This document shows positions 29,912 through 36,714 of a DNA stretch of 40,023 nt, piece after piece. The stretch covers positions 1 to 40,023 of the forward strand of contig JAUMZM010000012.1 of assembly GCA_030528125.1 (NCBI GenBank). Reading direction: 5' to 3'. The DNA comes from Tissierellia bacterium. Lineage in GTDB: Bacteria; Bacillota; Clostridia; Tissierellales; Peptoniphilaceae. The notes below the pieces were generated by a model. The model made no database searches and had not been told where the DNA came from. It worked only from the letters and a program-made list of their open reading frames with translations. Every line of letters starts with the position of its first letter. The stretch's first letter is position 1. The position numbers were made by a program, and so were the translations under genes.

Positions 29912-30331
29912 ATGAGGAATAGAGAAGATATTATTCGTTTATGGTTTGATATGTGGATAAAAAAACAAGACTTAGGAATTAAAGATATTTTTGCTAATGA
30001 TATTGTGTATACAGAAAGTTGGGGGCCAAAGTATAATAATCGCAGTACACTCGAGTTATGGTTTAAAGAATGGAACAGTCGTGCAAAAGTTGAAACATGG
30101 GATATTGTACAATTTTTAGACTTTAAAGACCAATCAATTGTGGAATGGCATTTTAAATCAGTGATGAATAATGGGAAAATTGATGAATTTAATGGAATTT
30201 CTTTGGTTAAATGGGATTTTGATAATAAAATAATAGAATTAAAAGAATTTGGATGTAATATAGATAATTATAATCCATATGCTTATGGAGAGATTCCTAA
30301 ATTTAGAAAAGAAAAGTCAAAGTGGTTTTAA
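29912..30331 (+). CDS. NTF2/SnoaL-like cargo protein
   Basis: 139 residues from the ATG at 29912 (GAGGTGAT upstream). 'IIRLWFDMWIKKQDLGIKDIFANDIVYTESWGPKYNNRSTLELWFKEWN' and 'IVEWHFKSVMNNGKIDEFNGISLVKWDFDNKIIELKEF' fit the cone-like NTF2/SnoaL fold, a scaffold for varied enzymes. No phage function is known for it, and it interrupts the usual terminase-portal order, with its own terminator after it. Probably a cellular gene picked up as cargo. Reaction unknown. Confidence 0.75.
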   Translation: MRNREDIIRLWFDMWIKKQDLGIKDIFANDIVYTESWGPKYNNRSTLELWFKEWNSRAKVETWDIVQFLDFKDQSIVEWHFKSVMNNGKIDEFNGISLVKWDFDNKIIELKEFGCNIDNYNPYAYGEIPKFRKEKSKWF

Positions 30332-30357
30332 CATATATTTATTCATGATATTTTTTT

Positions 30358-30384
30358 AGCATCTACATTAGTAGGTGCTTTTTT
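30358..30384 (+). terminator. Terminator between cargo gene and portal
   Basis: AGCATCTAC and GTAGGTGCT form a 9-bp stem (one mismatch) with a 4-base loop and T6. Confidence 0.8.
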
Positions 30385-30410
30385 CATACCAACTTTTAGG
30401 AGGTGGTAAT

Positions 30411-31646
30411 ATAAACATTTTAAATTTAATATTTAAGTCGAGAGACAAACCTAAAGACGGGGAGAGGATATCTTCATCGTCTTTTTTATTTGGGAGAACA
30501 ACAGCTGGAAGAAATGTCAACGAATTTACTGCCATGCAAATGACAGCAGTTTATTCATGTGTGAGAGTTCTTGCTGAAACCTTAGCAGGACTTCCTCTTC
30601 ATCTATATAAAAGAGGAGATTCAAACTCAAAAGAAAAAGCAAAAGACCACGCCATATATTTTCTTTTACACGATGAGCCAAATACTGAGATGACTTCATT
30701 TGTATTTAGAGAGACACTAATGACCCATCTTTTATTGTGGGGAAATGCCTATGCTCAGATAATTCGTAATGGAAGAAATGAGGTTATTGGACTCTACCCA
30801 CTAATGCCAAATAAAATGACTGTTATGAGAAGTGAGGAAGGTGAAATCTTTTATAAATACAATTACAAATCAGAAGAAGTTTATCTCTTAAAAGAAGATG
30901 TCCTTCATATACCTGGACTTGGTTTTGATGGACTTATTGGCTACTCACCAATTACCATGGCTAAAAATGCTATAGGTATGGCTATGGCTTGTGAAGATTA
31001 TGGAGCATCTTTCTTCCAAAATGGAGCACAACCAGGTGGAGTTTTAGAACATCCTGGTATTATTAAAGACCCAGAAAGAGTAAGGGAGTCATGGAACGCA
31101 GCCTTTCAGGGGCCTAAAAACGCCAACAAAGTGGCTGTACTTGAAGAAGGGATGAAGTATCAACCGATAGCTATAGCACCAAGTGAGGCCCAATTTTTGG
31201 AAACTAGAAAGTTTCAGTTAAATGAAATAGCAAGAATATTCAGAATACCACCTCATATGATTGGCGACTTGGAAAGGTCATCATTTTCAAATATAGAACA
31301 ACAGTCACTTGAGTTTGTTAAATACACTCTTGATCCTTGGATTGTTCGTTGGGAGCAATCTTTGGAAAGAGCACTACTAACGAAGAAGGAAAAAGAATCC
31401 TACTTTATTAAATTCAATCTTGATGGACTTCTAAGAGGAGACTATGAATCAAGAATGAATGGATATGCTGTAGGAAGACAAAATGGCTGGATGAGTGCAA
31501 ATGATATAAGAGAATTAGAAAACCTAGATAGGATATCAGCTGAAGATGGTGGAGACTTATATCTTGTAAATGGAAATATGCTACCACTTGATAAAGCTGG
31601 TAGTTTTTATCAGCAGAAAGGAGAAGAAATAAATCCTAATGAATAA
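30411..31646 (+). CDS. HK97-family portal protein, non-standard start
   Basis: 411 residues counted from an ATA at 30411. TAGGAGGTGG ends four bases before it; the frame has no ATG/GTG/TTG near that site. A GTG at 30375 lies inside the terminator stem, and the first ATG is about 40 codons later, after conserved-looking 'FLFGRTTAGRNVNEFTAMQM'. The body is typical HK97 portal ('TAVYSCVRVLAETLAGLPLHLY', 'GLYPLMPNKMTV', 'IARIFRIPPHMIGDLERSSFSNIEQ'). Forms the dodecameric DNA entry ring. Identity secure; start unusual. Confidence 0.9.
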   Translation: MNILNLIFKSRDKPKDGERISSSSFLFGRTTAGRNVNEFTAMQMTAVYSCVRVLAETLAGLPLHLYKRGDSNSKEKAKDHAIYFLLHDEPNTEMTSFVFRETLMTHLLLWGNAYAQIIRNGRNEVIGLYPLMPNKMTVMRSEEGEIFYKYNYKSEEVYLLKEDVLHIPGLGFDGLIGYSPITMAKNAIGMAMACEDYGASFFQNGAQPGGVLEHPGIIKDPERVRESWNAAFQGPKNANKVAVLEEGMKYQPIAIAPSEAQFLETRKFQLNEIARIFRIPPHMIGDLERSSFSNIEQQSLEFVKYTLDPWIVRWEQSLERALLTKKEKESYFIKFNLDGLLRGDYESRMNGYAVGRQNGWMSANDIRELENLDRISAEDGGDLYLVNGNMLPLDKAGSFYQQKGEEINPNE

Positions 31647-32325
31647 CAATAAAATATTTTGGAATTGGAAAAAGGATTCAAATGAACTCTATATAGATGG
31701 AGTAATTGCAGAAGAGTCTTGGTTTGATGATGAAATCACTCCAAGGCTCTTTTTTGAAGAATTAAAAAATAAAAGTGGAGACATAACTGTGTGGATCAAC
31801 TCTCCTGGTGGAGATTGTATAGCTGCATCAAGAATTTACACCATGCTTTTAGAGCATGAGGGAAATGTGACAATTAAGATTGATGGACTTGCGGCATCAG
31901 CAGCATCGGTCATTGCTATGGCAGGAACTGAAGTATTGATGAGTCCTACCTCATTAATGATGATTCACAATCCTTTAACTGTGGCAATTGGTGACTCAAA
32001 AGAAATGCAAAAGGCAATTGACATGTTAAAGGAAGTTAAGGAATCAATCATCAATGCTTATGAGATTAAGACAAGTTTATCCAGAGAAGAGATTTCTAAT
32101 CTAATGGATGGAGAGACTTGGTTTGATAAGAATAAGGCTATTGAGATGGGTTTTTGTGATGGAACTCTTATTGACAAAAGGAAAGATGAAAAAGTTACGA
32201 ACATGGTCTTTTCAAGGCGAGCAGTTACAAACTCGCTTTTAACAAAGATAAATAAAGAAGTAAAAACTCACTCAATGAATGAGGTAGAAGAAAGATTAAA
32301 CAAAATTAAAAATACTTGGAGGTAA
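31639..32325 (+). CDS. ClpP-like capsid maturation protease
   Basis: 228 residues, S14 family. 'TVWINSPGGDCIAASRIYTML', the nucleophile region 'IDGLAASAASVIAMAG' with its Ser, and 'MMIHNPL' with the catalytic His match phage head maturation proteases. It trims the capsid delta domain during prohead assembly. Overlaps the portal gene by 8 bases and ends four bases before the capsid gene. Confidence 0.94.
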   Translation: MNNNKIFWNWKKDSNELYIDGVIAEESWFDDEITPRLFFEELKNKSGDITVWINSPGGDCIAASRIYTMLLEHEGNVTIKIDGLAASAASVIAMAGTEVLMSPTSLMMIHNPLTVAIGDSKEMQKAIDMLKEVKESIINAYEIKTSLSREEISNLMDGETWFDKNKAIEMGFCDGTLIDKRKDEKVTNMVFSRRAVTNSLLTKINKEVKTHSMNEVEERLNKIKNTWR

Positions 32326-32329
32326 TTAT

Positions 32330-33520
32330 ATGAACTTAAAAGAACTAGTGGAAAAGAGAACTAAAGCTTGGGATGAGGCAAAAGCATTTGCTGAATCTAA
32401 GAAAGATGAAAATGGTCTAATGTCTGATGAAGACTTTAAGACATATGAAGAGATGGAAAGAACTATCGAGAATTACACTCGTGAAATTGAAAGAAAGAAG
32501 AGGGAGGAAGAAATGGATAAATCTTTAGAAAAACCTACTACTCAAGCATTAACAAATGAACCTGCTACTTTTAATGAAGAAGAAAAACCAATGAGAGCAA
32601 GAAATGTCTATAAGAAATCTATGATGAAGGCATTAAGAACTAACTTCAGAGATATTTCTAATGAATTAAAAGTAGGCATAGATGAAAGTGGTGGATATTT
32701 AGTTCCAGAAGAGATGGAAGCAGATATTGTAAATGGCCTTGAAGATGAAAATATTGTTAGAAAATTAGCTACAAAAGTTCAAACTTCTGGACTTCATAAA
32801 ATCAATATTGCAGCTACAAAGCCAGCAGCCCTATGGGTTGAAGAAGGTGGTAAGCTTACTTTTGGAGATGGTACTTTTGATCAAGTATCTCTTGATGCAC
32901 ATAAACTCCATGTTGGTATTAAAGTTACTGAAGAACTTCTATATGATGCAGCCTTTAATTTAGAAAAATACATCACTGAAGAATTTACTAGAGCGTTAGC
33001 AAATGCTGAAGAGGATGCCTTCCTAAATGGCGATGGAGTAAACAAACCTACAGGAATATTTGACTCTAAAAAGGGTGGAGAACTTGGAGGAACAACAAAG
33101 GCTCAAACAATTACTGCAGATGAATTAATTGATTTAGTTTACTCTCTAGATAGACCCTATAGGAAGAAAGCGGCCTTCATTTTAAATGATGCAACAATTG
33201 CTCAGATTAGAAAACTTAAGGATGTTAATGGTGCATATATTTGGCAACCATCACTTAAAGATGGAGAACCAGATAGACTTTTAGGATATCCTGCTTATAC
33301 ATCTGCATTTGCTCCAAAAGCTGAAAAAGGAAAACTTGCAGTAGCCTTTGGCGATTTTTCTTATTACAAGATTGGAGATAGAGGAAATAGGTCTTTCCAA
33401 GAATTAAAGGAACTATTTGCTGGTAATGGTATGGTTGGTTTCTTAGGCAAGGAAAGAGTAGATGGCATCTTAGTTTTAAGAGAAGCAGTGAAACTTTTAA
33501 AAATCGGCGCTACTGCCTAA
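32330..33520 (+). CDS. HK97-fold major capsid protein
   Basis: 396 residues. The first about 100 are a Lys/Glu coiled-coil delta (scaffold) domain; then 'GGYLVPEEMEADIVNGLEDENIVRKLATKVQT', 'LHVGIKVTEELLYDAAFNLEKYI', 'NGDGVNKPTGIF' and 'FGDFSYYKIGDRGNRSFQEL' follow the HK97 E-loop, P-domain and A-domain order. Cleavage after the delta domain by the upstream protease is expected. GGAGG lies eight bases before the ATG. Confidence 0.96.
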   Translation: MNLKELVEKRTKAWDEAKAFAESKKDENGLMSDEDFKTYEEMERTIENYTREIERKKREEEMDKSLEKPTTQALTNEPATFNEEEKPMRARNVYKKSMMKALRTNFRDISNELKVGIDESGGYLVPEEMEADIVNGLEDENIVRKLATKVQTSGLHKINIAATKPAALWVEEGGKLTFGDGTFDQVSLDAHKLHVGIKVTEELLYDAAFNLEKYITEEFTRALANAEEDAFLNGDGVNKPTGIFDSKKGGELGGTTKAQTITADELIDLVYSLDRPYRKKAAFILNDATIAQIRKLKDVNGAYIWQPSLKDGEPDRLLGYPAYTSAFAPKAEKGKLAVAFGDFSYYKIGDRGNRSFQELKELFAGNGMVGFLGKERVDGILVLREAVKLLKIGATA

Positions 33521-33530
33521 GGAGTAGATT

Positions 33531-33803
33531 ATGATTACTTTTGAGGAGGCAAAGTCCTATTTAAGGGTGGATTTTGATGATGAGGATGAGATGATTGAAT
33601 CTTTCATCCAATCATCAATAAAGCACTCCATGGATGTTGCTAGGGTTAATAGTGAAGAAGAACTTTCTAAAAATCCAAATGGAAAGATAGCAGTCCTCTA
33701 TATGACAGCTTATCTTTATGAACATAGAGAAGAGGCAGATTATTCTGAACTGAACTTAACTCTAAGGGCTTTATTATTTGGAATGAGAAAGGCTGAATTC
33801 TAA
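33531..33803 (+). CDS. Head-tail connector (gp6-like)
   Basis: 90 residues. 'ITFEEAKSYLRVDFDDEDEMIESFIQSSIKHSMD' is the helical signature of the phage gp6-like (gp15/YqbG-type) connector that forms a ring under the portal. GGAG precedes the ATG; stop overlaps the next ATG (TAATG). Confidence 0.9.
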   Translation: MITFEEAKSYLRVDFDDEDEMIESFIQSSIKHSMDVARVNSEEELSKNPNGKIAVLYMTAYLYEHREEADYSELNLTLRALLFGMRKAEF

Positions 33804-34135
33804 TGAGGATATCTGATTTAAATAGAAAAATAACCTTTCAAAATAAAAATGTTGAGATAGATGAAATTGGTAACCATAAATCAGTATGGATGGACTATCT
33901 AACAACATCAGCCTATATTTCCTTTCAAGGAAAAGGTGAAGAGGTTTTTTTAGGAATGGAAGTAGACAGGTCAGACATTTCTTTTACTGTAAGATTTCAA
34001 AATAGTCTGAAGAACATTAATACTTCAGATTACAGAATTCTATTTGATGATGAAAAGTACAATATCATCTCAATTGACTTTATGAACTACAAAAACAGAC
34101 TTATAAAATTTAGATGTAGGAAGGTGAGTAGATGA
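33803..34135 (+). CDS. Head closure protein (SPP1 gp16-like)
   Basis: 110 residues, beta-rich: 'MRISDLNRKITFQNKNVEIDEIGNHKSVW', 'AYISFQGKGEEVFLGMEVDRSDISFTVRF' and 'YNIISIDFMNYKNRLIKFRCRKV' are the pattern of the head-tail adaptor/closure family. Seals the connector and docks the tail. Confidence 0.9.
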   Translation: MRISDLNRKITFQNKNVEIDEIGNHKSVWMDYLTTSAYISFQGKGEEVFLGMEVDRSDISFTVRFQNSLKNINTSDYRILFDDEKYNIISIDFMNYKNRLIKFRCRKVSR

Positions 34136-34512
34136 ATGTAAAAATTGAAAATCTCGCCAGTGAAATAATGAAAGGCTTAGAAGAATATTCTGATATGGCA
34201 ACAGATGAAGTCAAAAAAGAAGTCAAAAAAGCTGGTAGCAATATTAGAAAAGACATACAAGAAAATGCACCTGTAGGAGAAACAAAGAAATATTCTAAAT
34301 CTTGGTCAGTAAAAACTATAAAAGAAACTTCGAACTCAATAGAACTTGTAGTCCATTCAAGAAATAGATATCAACTGGCTCATCTACTTGAAAAAGGTCA
34401 TGTTCTTAGGCAGGGAGGAAGAGCATCTGCTAAGCCACACATTGGTCCAGCTGAGGAGAAAGGAATCAGAGAATTGGAAGAAAATATTATGAGGAAACTA
34501 AACGATGGATAG
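34132..34512 (+). CDS. HK97 gp10-like head-tail protein
   Basis: 126 residues. 'VKKEVKKAGSNIRKDIQENAPVGETKKYSKSW', 'RYQLAHLLEKGHVLRQGGRASAKPHIGPAEE' are diagnostic of the HK97 gp10 family (tail-completion/neck). Overlaps neighbours by 4 and 8 bases. Confidence 0.93.
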   Translation: MNVKIENLASEIMKGLEEYSDMATDEVKKEVKKAGSNIRKDIQENAPVGETKKYSKSWSVKTIKETSNSIELVVHSRNRYQLAHLLEKGHVLRQGGRASAKPHIGPAEEKGIRELEENIMRKLNDG

Positions 34513-34852
34513 GTTATTAAAGATAATTGAAGATATAGGACTTCCTTTTGCATACTCGCACTTTGTCGAAGGAGAAAGTTCAAATCCACCATTTTTGGTT
34601 TATCTATTTCCAAAGAATAAACACTTTGGTGCAGATGGAGTAGTTTTTTATAAAAGTACTCAGATAGACTTAGAACTTTATACTGATAAGAAAGATTTAA
34701 AACTAGAAGAAAAGATAGAAGAGATACTTGATAGAGAAAAAATCTATTATGAAAAATCTGAAGTTTGGATTGAATCAGAAAGACTCTATGAAGTTTTATA
34801 TGAATTCACACTTAATTTAAAAATTACGGAGGTAAATAATAATGGCAAATAA
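34505..34852 (+). CDS. Tail terminator/completion protein
   Basis: 115 residues, 'LPFAYSHFVEGESSNPPFLVYLFPKNKHFGADGVVFYK' then 'LYTDKKDLKLEEKIEEIL' and a Tyr/Glu beta end: the usual fold and length of the siphovirus tail-terminator family in this position (between gp10 and the major tail protein). Overlaps the next gene by 11 bases. Confidence 0.8.
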   Translation: MDRLLKIIEDIGLPFAYSHFVEGESSNPPFLVYLFPKNKHFGADGVVFYKSTQIDLELYTDKKDLKLEEKIEEILDREKIYYEKSEVWIESERLYEVLYEFTLNLKITEVNNNGK

Positions 34853-35438
34853 AGTTAAATTTAATATCTGTAACGTTCACTACGCTCTCTTTGATAAGGC
34901 CGAAGAGGGCGCTATTAAATATAAGACACCAGTGCCAATGCCTGGTGCTGTTTCAATTTCATTAGATCCAAATGGTGAGCCAGAAAGCTTTTATGCTGAT
35001 GGAATTGAATACTACACTATTTCAAACAACATGGGATATGACGGAGATTTAGAAATCGCTCTTATTCCAGAATCCTTTAGGACTGATGTTTTGATGGAAA
35101 AATCAGATTCCAATAAAGTTTTAATTGAGTCATCAAATTCTGAAACTGCAAACTTTGCACTTCTATTTGAATTTGATGGAGACCAAAAGAAAATCCGTCA
35201 TGTCATGTATAACTGCTCAGCAGCAAGACCAACTCTTGAAGGAGAAACAAACGAAGAATCAAGAGAAGTTCAACCAGAAACCTTGTCTATCCAAGCAAGA
35301 CCACTTCCAAATGGAAATGTAAAGGCTAGAACAAGTGATGAGACAACTAAGGAAACTTATGATGGTTGGTATAAATCAGTTTATCTACCAATAGAAACTA
35401 CAGTAACACCTTCAAGAGCAAGTGTTGGAGGTAAATAA
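34842..35438 (+). CDS. Major tail tube protein (phi13 family)
   Basis: 198 residues. 'YALFDKAEEGAIKYKTPVPMPGAVSISLDPNGEPESFYADGIEYYTISNNMGYDGDLEIALIP' matches the phi13-family major tail protein that polymerises into the tube. GGAGG lies about eight bases before the ATG. No extra C-terminal Ig-like domain is seen. Confidence 0.93.
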   Translation: MANKVKFNICNVHYALFDKAEEGAIKYKTPVPMPGAVSISLDPNGEPESFYADGIEYYTISNNMGYDGDLEIALIPESFRTDVLMEKSDSNKVLIESSNSETANFALLFEFDGDQKKIRHVMYNCSAARPTLEGETNEESREVQPETLSIQARPLPNGNVKARTSDETTKETYDGWYKSVYLPIETTVTPSRASVGGK

Positions 35439-35440
35439 AT

Positions 35441-35797
35441 ATGGCATTAACGAAGAAAATTCAAATTGACGGGCAAGATGTTATTTTTCGTGCCTCAGCC
35501 GCAATCCCAAGAATTTATAGACTTAAATTTGGAAGGGATATCTTCAAAGACTTAATGGAACTAGAAAAGTCAATGAAGAAAAACGATGAAGATAAATCTA
35601 ATCTTGATATAGGTTCACTTGAGTTATTTGAAAATATAGCCTATGTAATGGCTAAACATGGAGATAAATCTGTGCCAGATAGTCCAGAAGAATGGTTAGA
35701 TAATTTCTCAACCTTTTCCATTTATCAAATCCTACCTCAGTTAATTGAGTTATGGGGACTTAATATAAAGTCGGAAGAAGTTCCTAAAAAAAAGTAA
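35441..35797 (+). CDS. Tail assembly chaperone (gpG)
   Basis: 118 residues. 'IQIDGQDVIFRASAAIPRIYRLKFGRDIFKDLMELEKS' and 'LELFENIAYVMAKHGD' match the small chaperone that coats the tape measure. Its end carries the slippery run A-AAA-AAG at 35788-35794 just before the TAA, giving a longer gpGT product by -1 frameshift. Only two bases separate it from the tail tube gene. Confidence 0.92.
   Translation: MALTKKIQIDGQDVIFRASAAIPRIYRLKFGRDIFKDLMELEKSMKKNDEDKSNLDIGSLELFENIAYVMAKHGDKSVPDSPEEWLDNFSTFSIYQILPQLIELWGLNIKSEEVPKKK
35788..35794 (+). promoter_or_regulatory. Programmed -1 frameshift site (A AAA AAG)
   Basis: The canonical slippery heptamer in the gpG frame, immediately before the gpG stop; the -1 frame is open for a further 62 codons to 35979. 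No GC-rich stimulator is obvious, but an AT-rich stem downstream is possible. Confidence 0.85.
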
Positions 35798-35979
35798 GAC
35801 CAACAGAAAGACCAATGACTACACCCTTATTCCTATTAAGGGCAGTGGAACTTGGTCTTTCTGTTTCTGATTTATCCCTACTAACAATTGGACTTGTAAA
35901 TGATATGTTCACAGAAAAGAATAACGATGAATATAAATACAAAGAAGTAGCTACGCAAGAAGACTTTGATAAATTTTAA
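35794..35979 (+). CDS. Tail assembly chaperone extension (gpT), -1 frame
   Basis: 61 residues after the frameshift, beginning VRPTERPMTTPLF and ending 'ATQEDFDKF'. The 'TPLFLLRAVELGLSVSDLSLLTIGLVNDMFTE' stretch is the well-known gpT helix that contacts the tail tube. It has no ribosome site and is made only as the gpGT fusion. Its stop overlaps the end of the opposing RelE-type gene (stops 4 bases apart). Confidence 0.88.
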   Translation, partial: VRPTERPMTTPLFLLRAVELGLSVSDLSLLTIGLVNDMFTEKNNDEYKYKEVATQEDFDKF

Positions 35980-36305
35980 TCTTCAAGCTTAGCTACTCTT
36001 TTTTCAGCATCTTTATAGACTTTGGATTCGGCTCTTGTGCCGATAATAATGACAAGAACTTCGTCGTCTGATTTTTCCAATTTATAAACGATTCTAAGAC
36101 CTGAACTCTTAAGTTTAATTTTCATAAGACCAGCAAGCTTAGAATCAGACAGGTTAGAGAGAGGCTTGCCATAGCCACCTTCGGTATTAGGAAGAGGATT
36201 TATTAAGATCCTCTTAAGTGCTTTATCGACAATTTTTCTTTGAGATCCATCTAAGGCTTTATAGTCTTGGATGGCTTCTTTTATAAAGGATAGTTTATAG
36301 TTCAT
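35976..36305 (-). CDS. RelE/ParE-family toxin (second TA pair)
   Basis: 109 residues. 'MNYKLSFIKEAIQDYKALDGSQRKIVDKALKRIL', 'LAGLMKIKLKSSGLRIVYKLEKSDDEVLVIIIGTRAESKVYKDAEKRV' give the RelE/ParE beta sheet with Arg/Lys and the terminal 'V-I-I-x-x-G-x-R' strand. The antitoxin gene is directly upstream with ATGA overlap. It lies antisense between the tail chaperone and the tape measure. Family secure; mRNA cleavage inferred. Confidence 0.9.
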   Translation of the reverse strand: MNYKLSFIKEAIQDYKALDGSQRKIVDKALKRILINPLPNTEGGYGKPLSNLSDSKLAGLMKIKLKSSGLRIVYKLEKSDDEVLVIIIGTRAESKVYKDAEKRVAKLED

Positions 36306-36625
36306 TCGATTTCGTCCTCATCAAGAGGAGAGACTTCATTTAAATCGATATGAAAGGCTTCTTCAAATTCATCTTGAGAAATTAAATCGGATTTATCCAT
36401 TGATGACAGCCTTGTATTGGCAAGCATAAGATCTCTTGCATCTTCGAGCTCATCAATGAGTTTCGTATATTCATCAGGGGAAACAAGAATGCACTCAGGA
36501 GTGTTGTTCTTTAATACGACCTTAGAACCGTTCATTTTGACATCATCGAAAATACGTCCAGCTAGGCCTCGATTAAATTCAGAAATGGACACAGTCTTAT
36601 TGGATAATTCTTTTACAAAATTCAC
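36302..36625 (-). CDS. Phd/YefM-family antitoxin
   Basis: 107 residues from the GTG at 36625, preceded by GAGGTGAT four bases upstream; the frame is open to 36721 but that lies under the promoter. 'VKELSNKTVSISEFNRGLAGRIFDDVKMNGSKVVLKNNTPECILVSPDEYTKLID' is the Phd/YefM DNA-binding dimer; the acidic C-terminus should neutralise the toxin. Likely autoregulator at 36626-36646. Confidence 0.88.
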   Translation of the reverse strand: MNFVKELSNKTVSISEFNRGLAGRIFDDVKMNGSKVVLKNNTPECILVSPDEYTKLIDELEDARDLMLANTRLSSMDKSDLISQDEFEEAFHIDLNEVSPLDEDEIE

Positions 36626-36672
36626 ACTTATCACCTCAAGATAAGTATAGCAGAAATAGATAAAAACATCAA
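36626..36672 (-). promoter_or_regulatory. Promoter and operator of the Phd/RelE pair
   Basis: On the minus strand TTGATG (36672-36667), 17 bases, TATACT (36649-36644). A perfect 7-bp inverted repeat, ACTTATC/GATAAGT (36626-36646), overlaps the -10 and the ribosome site, so bound antitoxin would block both. Confidence 0.75.
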
Positions 36673-36714
36673 TAAAAATACTGATAAATATATCTCTAAA
36701 GAGGAGGTGAGATA

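Noticed and set aside
30375-30410. GTG start for the portal gene
   Set aside because: It lies inside a terminator stem and has no ribosome site; the strong site is later, at 30397-30406.
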